Part shown: positions 1 to 5,357 of the stretch, one piece after another
How the letters are laid out: every line of letters begins with the position of its first letter
Position numbering within the stretch: position 1 is the stretch's first letter
Assembly (NCBI GenBank): GCA_026391235.1
Contig: JAPLDV010000479.1
Location: forward strand, 1-5,357
DNA: 5,357 bases
Source: Bacteroidia bacterium
Lineage (GTDB): Bacteria; Bacteroidota; Bacteroidia; Bacteroidales; UBA12481
Direction: 5' to 3'
The notes under the pieces: model-generated
Seen by the model: only the letters and a program-made list of their open reading frames with translations
What the model was told of the DNA's origin: nothing
Databases searched by the model: none
Program-made: the position numbers and the translations under genes

Positions 1-122
1 AACCGCTCATAAATCAGAGTAGCTTCACCTGCTAACAGAAACATGGTAAACCCGCGAAAGAAATCTACAGATGTCACCCGGTCGGGTAAAGGGGAATTCA
101 TTAATTGCGCTTTTGTGTTCAT
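1..122 (-). CDS. DUF5009/COG4299 (HGSNAT-like) membrane acyltransferase, N-terminal fragment
   Basis: Only the first 40 codons are in the window; the gene continues past base 1. The visible protein has a short polar leader, then RVTSVDFFRGFTMFLLAGEA at residues 15-34. This is the hallmark N-terminus of the DUF5009/COG4299 family: a basic residue, S-(V/L)-D-x-(F/L)-R-G, then the first membrane helix. The best-known relative is lysosomal heparan-alpha-glucosaminide N-acetyltransferase, which moves acetyl groups from acetyl-CoA across a membrane onto terminal glucosamine; bacterial members are multi-pass inner-membrane proteins of mostly unknown substrate. I chose ATG at 122-120 because it overlaps the upstream stop (TGA at 121-119) as ATGA, typical of translational coupling. 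A second in-frame ATG at 101-99 would remove seven residues and keep the motif. Family assignment from 40 residues is good but not certain; the substrate is inference. Confidence 0.72.
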   Translation of the reverse strand, partial: MNTKAQLMNSPLPDRVTSVDFFRGFTMFLLAGEATLIYER

Positions 123-2215
123 TTTTTTATGATTTGAATTACCTGAGTCCGAAGGGAAGGAATGGTCAGATGCAATTTGTTCTCCTCAGCTTTTACCGGT
201 TGCCGGCTCACCAATTCGATGGCCGAAAAATTCTGAGAAATTTTGAGTTCCGGAAGGTCAAGTGACAAAACACATTGCACATCCCTATTTTCAATATTCC
301 TGACTGTAAAGAATAGGTCACCGGCCTCACCAAAGCGTTCAATCCGCACTGATCCCACGCTGCAGGAGGCTCCGGTCACCGGTTCCCAGCCTGCTCCCGC
401 AATCTGCTTAATAATGGGTATATACTTTTTGAAAAACGGACGGCCAATTTCTATCTTTTTCTGATCTTTCCAATAAGGATCGTTCGAAGCATCCACACTG
501 AAAAATGATGGAAAGAAGCCGTAAGCCATCAGTTTCTCAAAATAAATTTCATACCCTTTGTATGGAGAATCGGTAAAGGCCTTATCATTTAAGCCTTCAT
601 TCAAAAGAAAAACGATGGGTTTCTGATAGGAGATCGCCCGTTTAAAATCCAGTGCTTCAGTATTATGATCATCAGATGAGTACCAATTCAATTCAGCTCC
701 GAACAGATCCAGGTTAGCCGCCGCAAATGGATTCCAGCCATGTCCGTTTCCCATGGCCAGTTTTCCCTGCGAATGCATTTCATCGGCAATTTTTTTCATA
801 AATTCAAATTCGGAGACAAAATTCCAGATCGCCGGCCTCGCTACATCCGCTGAAAACGTTAACGGATAATCCGTAAACATAAAATGCTCATCGCGGTAAT
901 TCAAATCATGATGCCAGTTCCATTCCATTGAATCAAAATAAATACCATCAACATTCATTTTAATTGCAGGCCTGATCTCATCCTGTAAAACATATTGATA
1001 CCGGTTATAGCCGGATAGGTCAGGATCGCAATTGGTGGTAATACTCACGGCCCATCCCGAACTGAACCAGGGAGTTTCCAGTCGCCGGGCCTGCCATCGT
1101 CCGTTCTTATCCCCGGTTGCACTGTTGTTAACATATTCCCTGTGTTCTTTGGGTATCATTTTATCAGACACAAGAGTATCATAAGGAATACTCTTTGTAA
1201 GAATCGGCAATTGAATATCCCACGGTTCGGTGTATTGAAAGCTCAGCACTCCTGTTCCTTTATCGGACAGGATATTGGGTAATTTTTTCCCGTCCTTTTT
1301 ATCGGAATTATTCCAGGAGGTTTCATGAAAGGCGAATCCAAAATCTTCCCAGCCAGGTATCGACCGTAAGGCAGTAAAAGGGAGCCAGATTCCTTCAGTG
1401 ATCACTCTCTTTTTAAAAGACTCAGGATAAATGGAATAATATTGTTTAAGCGCTGCTCTCATGCCCCACCCGGAATTGAAGTCAAACTGACACAATTTAA
1501 AAAATGCCCGGTTTGGAAATTTTTCGGTTAACGGACTGGTTGCCACATCAAACTCAGCGATTAATCCTTTATCTATCTCTGCACCCAAACGATAAACCAG
1601 CGGGATTGTCAAATCAATTCCCAGTCCCTTCCCCTGATTATCAATGCTTACAGCACCCAGGGGATAAAAGGACATTGTGCCTTGCCCGACAGCATCGCCA
1701 TATCCGCCATCGGACAGATTCTCCCCATTGAACGCCCCATCGGGAGGCAAAGCGGTAGTTATTGGCACCGTATCAAAATATTTCAGACCGGTTTTCATAA
1801 TTTCCGATTTTCCCAACCCACGATACCATTTCCAGGTGCCACCACTCAGAGGAAGAATGATTCGAAGCGTAATGCATGAACTACCCGTAGGCAGATATTC
1901 CAATTCTCCATCTATTTCAGTGTAATTTCCCCTGTTAATTTCATGAATTACAACCTGATAGAGATTGTTCCGATATCGCGATATTCTGGCATTTGGGGTA
2001 ACATTCACATTGTCCATGGCAAGCTCTGTTACCTGGCTTTTTCCTTTGCCAGCTTCCTGGTACTCAACATGAATGGAGGGACCGAATAGAAAAGCTCCGT
2101 CATTTATATAGATAGGATCTTTGGCATTTAGAGTGTTAAAGGCTGAAAATACTACAACAATCAATACATTGATCATCAATGCCTTGTAATTCACTATTTT
2201 GAATTCTATTTTCAA
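119..2215 (-). CDS. Exported putative TIM-barrel glycoside hydrolase of unrecognised family
   Basis: A 698-residue protein with a Sec-type signal peptide (hydrophobic core about residues 14-27, likely cleavage after NTLNA at 31) and no lipobox, so probably periplasmic. Residues about 35-260 look beta-rich, like the N-terminal sandwich of many glycosidases. Residues about 270-600 read as an alpha/beta barrel: GIWLPF (275-280), FGFAFHE (292-298), VLSFQYTEPW (323-332), VDGIYFDSMEW (422-432), KLAMGNGHGW (485-494), DLFGAELNW (503-511), PIVFLLNE (533-540). About 610-698 form a small C-terminal beta domain. D428 and E508 sit at strand ends where retaining glycosidases carry nucleophile and acid/base, but this is inference. 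It resembles, from memory, uncharacterised proteins of Verrucomicrobiota and Planctomycetota; I cannot name a GH family. The 5' end is ambiguous: TTG at 2215 gives a basic n-region and lies 8 bases after the upstream stop; GTG at 2194 and ATG at 2176 are alternatives. Confidence 0.75.
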   Translation of the reverse strand: MKIEFKIVNYKALMINVLIVVVFSAFNTLNAKDPIYINDGAFLFGPSIHVEYQEAGKGKSQVTELAMDNVNVTPNARISRYRNNLYQVVIHEINRGNYTEIDGELEYLPTGSSCITLRIILPLSGGTWKWYRGLGKSEIMKTGLKYFDTVPITTALPPDGAFNGENLSDGGYGDAVGQGTMSFYPLGAVSIDNQGKGLGIDLTIPLVYRLGAEIDKGLIAEFDVATSPLTEKFPNRAFFKLCQFDFNSGWGMRAALKQYYSIYPESFKKRVITEGIWLPFTALRSIPGWEDFGFAFHETSWNNSDKKDGKKLPNILSDKGTGVLSFQYTEPWDIQLPILTKSIPYDTLVSDKMIPKEHREYVNNSATGDKNGRWQARRLETPWFSSGWAVSITTNCDPDLSGYNRYQYVLQDEIRPAIKMNVDGIYFDSMEWNWHHDLNYRDEHFMFTDYPLTFSADVARPAIWNFVSEFEFMKKIADEMHSQGKLAMGNGHGWNPFAAANLDLFGAELNWYSSDDHNTEALDFKRAISYQKPIVFLLNEGLNDKAFTDSPYKGYEIYFEKLMAYGFFPSFFSVDASNDPYWKDQKKIEIGRPFFKKYIPIIKQIAGAGWEPVTGASCSVGSVRIERFGEAGDLFFTVRNIENRDVQCVLSLDLPELKISQNFSAIELVSRQPVKAEENKLHLTIPSLRTQVIQIIKK
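2182..2185 (-). promoter_or_regulatory. Possible ribosome binding site (AAGG) for an internal ATG start
   Basis: On the minus strand AAGG is followed by the five bases CATTG and then ATG at 2176-2174. This is the only Shine-Dalgarno-like spacing seen near the start of the barrel protein. Starting there would give MINVLIVVVFSAFNTLNA as signal peptide, which is hydrophobic enough but lacks the usual positive n-region. Bacteroidota rely little on Shine-Dalgarno pairing, so the motif may be chance. Confidence 0.25.
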
Positions 2216-2223
2216 TCTTGTAT

Positions 2224-3099
2224 TTACAATCCAATTTGGGCAAATTTTGATTCAGGAGTCTGATCAAGTGGAATTGCCCCGATTTCTGTCCATCCGCCAT
2301 CGCTTTCCACAATTGCGAAATTCACAAATTTACTGAGCGTTCCTAATCCCGTTCTTAGTATAGAAAACTCAATAGCTTTTCGTCCATGGTTAGTTTTTAT
2401 TTCTGAAAATTTGATCATATCCGCGAAAGTATAAACGGCATTCCAGTTCCAGTCATTACCGGGACCAACATGGGCATAAACATCTCCCCATGCATCTGAT
2501 ACAGATCCTTCGCACAAAAAATCGGCACCCGATCCCGCAGGATACATCCAGCTTTTCAATCCGGTTTCCGGATTATTGTCGGCATCAAGGTAAATATCGA
2601 TAACAGCAAGGGTAAAGTCAGTTGTTCCTTCGAGATAGAAGTTCAGATACCCTGCCGAGGCAAATGTTTTAACAGCCAGAAGCGTGCCCCCGGTGCCTGC
2701 CACATTCTCGTGCGTGTATTCCACATAAGTCCAATCCGTGAAATCGCCATCAATTTTAATGTTAGGTCCGATAATCAGAACCGTATCAATAAAAGTGTTG
2801 ATTTCACTCAACTTTTTTGCGGTCAAAGAAACTAGGAACTGCCCTTTTTTCGTAAACACATGCATCGGATTCGACAGCGTGGAGCCGGTGCTTTGGTCGC
2901 CAAAGTCCCAAACGTATTCAGTGGCGTTGGTTGAAAAATTGGTAAAATTTACTTTGTAACCATCAGCGATATAGCTAAATACAGCTTTTACAGCACTGGA
3001 AGTATCGTCTTTCTTGCACGAAACAGTTATCAGCATCGACAAAGCAATGCCCAATATAAACCATTTATTTTTTTTCATGTTGTTTAATAATTTAATCAT
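2224..3099 (-). CDS. PKD-domain surface lipoprotein, probable glycan-binding protein
   Basis: A 291-residue lipoprotein. A hydrophobic signal runs into the lipobox ITVSC, with C28 as lipidation site, followed by KKDD. That fits the Bacteroidota surface-export signal (a lysine, then two acidic residues just after the cysteine), so outer-surface location is likely. Residues about 37-111 are a PKD domain with the diagnostic YVWDFGD (62-68), the SNPMHVF segment (76-82) and GQFLVSLTAKK (86-96). From IKIDGDFTDW (114-123) onward a second beta-rich domain resembles the CBM9-like/DOMON group in its opening, with an acidic LDADNNPETG segment (171-180) that could bind calcium and an aromatic patch NDWNWNAVY (215-223) that could face sugar. 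No catalytic motif is seen. Its place in the operon suits a SusE/SusF-like or SGBP role; this is inference. The internal ATG at 3078 (MKKNKWF...) gives a more typical lipoprotein signal and may be the true start. Confidence 0.83.
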   Translation of the reverse strand: MIKLLNNMKKNKWFILGIALSMLITVSCKKDDTSSAVKAVFSYIADGYKVNFTNFSTNATEYVWDFGDQSTGSTLSNPMHVFTKKGQFLVSLTAKKLSEINTFIDTVLIIGPNIKIDGDFTDWTYVEYTHENVAGTGGTLLAVKTFASAGYLNFYLEGTTDFTLAVIDIYLDADNNPETGLKSWMYPAGSGADFLCEGSVSDAWGDVYAHVGPGNDWNWNAVYTFADMIKFSEIKTNHGRKAIEFSILRTGLGTLSKFVNFAIVESDGGWTEIGAIPLDQTPESKFAQIGL

Positions 3100-3110
3100 G
3101 AGATGTTTGT

Positions 3111-3194
3111 TATCAGTTATCAGTTATTGGTTATTGGTTATTGGTTATTGGTTATTGGTTATTAGTTATTGGTTATTAGTTATTAGTTATTAGT
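3111..3194. repeat. Twelve-unit 7-bp tandem repeat between two operon genes
   Basis: Twelve uninterrupted heptamers fill most of the gap between the DUF4832 gene and the PKD lipoprotein gene. On the plus strand the units are, in order: TATCAGT twice, TATTGGT five times, TATTAGT, TATTGGT, TATTAGT three times. A partial unit (TATTT) follows at 3195-3199, inside the end of the DUF4832 gene, whose TAA stop (3196-3194) overlaps the array. On the transcribed strand the unit is ACYRATA. Units differ only at positions 4 and 5 of the plus-strand heptamer, and identical variants cluster, which suggests growth by slippage. There are no spacers, so it is not CRISPR. The array has little self-complementarity, so it is not a terminator. 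Confidence 0.95.
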
Positions 3195-4579
3195 TATTTG
3201 GGGATGATTTTCAGCAGGTGCTTTAAATTATTCATTCCGCTTATTGGATCCCAGGTGTCGGTGTTGGCCAGCCGGACGGAATATTCAATCCTGCTTTTCA
3301 AGTTTTCCGACCGGTCAGTAACGTTGAGATACAGATCATAATCACCCTGAGGAATCCCGGTCAATTTTACATTAGTATTGATTGTGAATAATCCATTGGG
3401 TTTGCATTTGCGTAAATCAACCGGCAATTCAACCGGATAGATATTGCCCGATGTTTTGTTCTTAAATACAATGCTGGTGATTTTATAGTTATACAGCGGA
3501 GCATAACCTTTGTTTGTAAGGATAATTTCCACTTTATAATCTTGATCTGCAACCACTTGTTTTGCGAACCTGGCGCTCACCAACACCAATCGGTAACCAA
3601 GATTCCGCTGGAACTCATTGAAACACCCGGCATTTCTCCAGGCAATAATTACGGGTTGATACCAATCGAGATTCAAATAAGTCCATTTCAGCAGTTTCAT
3701 TTCAGTCTGCCCGGTTGAACAACCCGGGAAAACTCCTTCCGGAGGGCAAGTTTCGCCGCCGGTTGGCACATACAGCGCTTCTTTGCTGATGTACTCCTTA
3801 TCGGCCTGTATGTTGCTGTAGGTGCCGTAATCGGTTCCCCCTGCCAGAAAGCAGTCGTTATGATGTCCTATCCGTGCCCGGTTATCATTGGTGTACGCTA
3901 TTGAAGTATCGACAGGTGAAGTTGTCTGTACTATCTGCTGTTTTGCTCCCGGTGTGCGTACCTGCACCATAATTTCGGCAGGCAGCACACTAAGCAGCTT
4001 GTAAAGAACTTCTCTTTCGTTTTCAACAGTTGCCAGCCCATTACTTGAACTGTGCCATTCGCCCCATGCACCGATAAATCCAGCCTGCACAAACGCAATT
4101 ACATCTTTGTTTTGCTCAAACAGAGGTTTAAGCTGATCAATATGCTGTTTTACAATTAACAAAGAGGCATCGGTGCCGCTCATATCATCAGTATATGCAA
4201 AACGCAAAACACATTTGAGGCCGGCATCTCGCAGGTATTGCATATCAGAATTAATCAGCTGAACCTCCTTTTCGCTTATGGGCTGATCCTTGAATTTTTC
4301 GAGGTAAAAGAACCTCATGATCATGGTCACATTTTCAGCCTTGAGAGATTTAAGCCAAACAGGGCTCAGATTATCACCTTCCGAATTAACGACTGCATTA
4401 TGAATAAAACCACGCTCCGGATTTGGGAAAATATCCATCGACTGCTCATATTGAATGGCATTGAAATTCTTATCGTCAACTTCGCCATCGGGCTTTTTGC
4501 ACCCGGCAACCAAAGACAATGCCAAACAACCCAGCAACAGACCAGGCAGGTATTTCACCAGTTTAACGTTATTGGTCAT
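3194..4579 (-). CDS. DUF4874/DUF4832-family lipoprotein, putative carbohydrate-active protein
   Basis: A 461-residue lipoprotein with a classical lipobox LVAGC (C27) and an acidic linker after it. Residues about 50-215 match the DUF4874 pattern: NPERGF (53-58), RFFYLEKF (89-96), LRDAGLKCVLRFAY (116-129), then FVQAGFIGAWGEWH (163-176). Residues about 234-440 match DUF4832: RIGHHNDCFLAGGTDYGTY (236-254), YVPTGGETC (270-278), TYLNLDW (300-306) and NEFQRNLGYRL (321-331), ending in a beta-sandwich-like segment. The first half reads like an (alpha/beta) barrel with E174 at a strand end as candidate acid, as in glycosidases; that is inference. C243, C278, C287 and C319 lie in conserved-looking motifs and could form disulfides after export. 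The family is known by domain number only; I know of no proven activity. It begins 30 bases after the SusD-like stop, so both are likely co-transcribed. The ATG at 4579 is the natural start because the signal peptide follows directly. Confidence 0.9.
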   Translation of the reverse strand: MTNNVKLVKYLPGLLLGCLALSLVAGCKKPDGEVDDKNFNAIQYEQSMDIFPNPERGFIHNAVVNSEGDNLSPVWLKSLKAENVTMIMRFFYLEKFKDQPISEKEVQLINSDMQYLRDAGLKCVLRFAYTDDMSGTDASLLIVKQHIDQLKPLFEQNKDVIAFVQAGFIGAWGEWHSSSNGLATVENEREVLYKLLSVLPAEIMVQVRTPGAKQQIVQTTSPVDTSIAYTNDNRARIGHHNDCFLAGGTDYGTYSNIQADKEYISKEALYVPTGGETCPPEGVFPGCSTGQTEMKLLKWTYLNLDWYQPVIIAWRNAGCFNEFQRNLGYRLVLVSARFAKQVVADQDYKVEIILTNKGYAPLYNYKITSIVFKNKTSGNIYPVELPVDLRKCKPNGLFTINTNVKLTGIPQGDYDLYLNVTDRSENLKSRIEYSVRLANTDTWDPISGMNNLKHLLKIIPK

Positions 4580-4609
4580 GATTCACTATTCTGATTTTTG
4601 ACCTGACTA

Positions 4610-5357
4610 TCAATTATATCCGGGATTCTGAATGAACAATCCTTTTCCCTCACTAACCTTACTTAATGAGAATGGAAATACCACTTTATAATCGTTTGCG
4701 TATGTCGATTGTGTAAGTTCTATGCACCGCGACACGAATTTTCCATGCCTGATAAGATCGGAGCGGTACTGGCCGTTTTCGCACCAGTATTCATGGCTTC
4801 TTTCAGTCAGGATCAGGTCATTAAAAGCTGACAATGAGCTGTAATCCGATAATAATTTATCCTCGAGGCCTGCTCTCCTGCGAATGATATTTACCAGTTC
4901 CATTGCTTCGGCATCGGGCGCTGCCAGGTTGGCTATTGCTTCGGCCTTCGACAGCAGAACATCAGCATACCGGTATTGAATGATGTCAACCGTTGAAAGG
5001 GATGTGGTTCTGAGTGCATCCGGATCAATTTTCAATGGAATCGGGCCAAGGTCCATATTGTCTCCCGGATTGCTCCTGTTGTAAACAATTTCATCTGTAC
5101 CGGTATATTCGGTAATCAACATGGTTTTCCGGATGTCAGCACTTTCAAAGGTATCATAGAACCACCAGGTGCTCTGAACGGTGGCCCAGCCACCCAACGG
5201 AGGATAGTTGGAAGGAAGCACCATTAATTGCCACTGATTTTCGCTCGTGCCGTCGTAGTCGCAAGGTATGGCCCAAATAACTTCCTTGCTGTTTCTTGCC
5301 CCGCTAAGGCCCCACATCCCAACATAATCAGCCTGAAGCTCGTAGTAATTCATCTGA
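4610..5357 (-). CDS. SusD/RagB-family outer-membrane nutrient-binding protein, C-terminal part
   Basis: The reading frame is open to the window edge, so this is the C-terminal 248 or so residues of a family usually about 450-650 residues long. An internal Met at 5353 is not the real start: the frame continues upstream (a Gln codon precedes it). SusD C-terminal hallmarks appear in order: QYRYADVLLSKAEAIANL (fragment residues 126-143 from that Met), the repeat-like helix VNIIRRRAGL (154-163), ILTERSHEYWCENGQYRSDL (181-200) followed by IRHGKF, and the terminal IQNPGY. SusD proteins are surface lipoproteins that cap a SusC TonB-dependent transporter and capture glycans, so a susC homologue is expected just upstream, beyond 5357. 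Aromatics near the left end of the fragment (WWFYDTF, 63-69) may belong to the binding surface, but this cannot be fixed from sequence. The specific sugar is unknown, so no gene symbol is given. Confidence 0.93.
   Translation of the reverse strand, partial: QMNYYELQADYVGMWGLSGARNSKEVIWAIPCDYDGTSENQWQLMVLPSNYPPLGGWATVQSTWWFYDTFESADIRKTMLITEYTGTDEIVYNRSNPGDNMDLGPIPLKIDPDALRTTSLSTVDIIQYRYADVLLSKAEAIANLAAPDAEAMELVNIIRRRAGLEDKLLSDYSSLSAFNDLILTERSHEYWCENGQYRSDLIRHGKFVSRCIELTQSTYANDYKVVFPFSLSKVSEGKGLFIQNPGYN

Noticed and set aside
1973..1984. Perfect 12-bp palindrome ATATCGCGATAT
   Set aside because: It sits inside the coding region of the barrel protein, where the codons encode an ordinary segment; a single short palindrome is expected by chance and has no second copy that I noticed.
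3111..3194. Heptamer array as a CRISPR array or transcription terminator
   Set aside because: Units are only 7 bp with no spacers, so it is not CRISPR. There is no stable inverted repeat followed by a T-run on the transcribed strand, so it is not an intrinsic terminator.
3367..3552. 61-codon minus-strand open frame inside the DUF4832 gene
   Set aside because: It is an alternative frame within a clear domain-bearing coding region and has no recognisable content.
4238..4594. 118-codon open frame on the plus strand opposite the DUF4832 gene
   Set aside because: It lies wholly antisense to the well-supported lipoprotein start, and its translation shows no domain or signal; it is a shadow frame. 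The other plus-strand frames (71-265, 243-464, 1504-1925, 2738-2959) were rejected for the same reason.
4580..4609. Promoter between the SusD-like and DUF4832 genes
   Set aside because: The gap is 30 bases and I found no convincing Bacteroidota -33/-7 pair (TTTG and TAnnTTTG); co-transcription is simpler.

Overview
The window looks like part of a glycan-utilisation locus (PUL-like) from a member of the Bacteroidota. The evidence is the C-terminal half of a SusD/RagB-family protein, two lipoproteins with Bacteroidota-style signal peptides (one with a CKKDD start that fits the surface-export signal of this phylum), AT-rich start regions without clear Shine-Dalgarno sites, and moderate GC content. 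An environmental Bacteroidales/Marinilabiliales-like organism would fit, but the sequence does not fix the genus.

All five supported genes lie on the minus strand, so transcription runs from high to low coordinates. The order is: SusD-like protein (5357-4610, 5' end cut off by the window); DUF4874/DUF4832 lipoprotein (4579-3194); a 94-base gap filled almost entirely by a 7-bp tandem repeat (3194-3111); PKD-domain lipoprotein with a C-terminal beta-rich, probably carbohydrate-binding domain (3099-2224); large exported protein resembling a TIM-barrel glycosidase of a family I cannot name (2215-119); and the N-terminus of a DUF5009/COG4299 (HGSNAT-like) membrane acyltransferase (122-1, 3' end cut off). 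The last gene overlaps its upstream neighbour by 4 bases (ATGA). No stretch over 300 bases lacks a gene, and I saw no RNA gene, insertion sequence, CRISPR array or convincing terminator.

A working model: a SusC partner, expected upstream outside the window, and the SusD-like protein import a glycan across the outer membrane. The two lipoproteins bind or process it at the cell surface, the signal-peptide-bearing barrel protein cuts it in the periplasm, and the inner-membrane acyltransferase may acetylate a sugar, by analogy with lysosomal HGSNAT acting on glucosamine. The substrate is unknown. The main novelty is the two uncharacterised candidate enzymes (the DUF4874/DUF4832 protein and the barrel protein) in one apparent operon, plus the heptamer repeat inside it.
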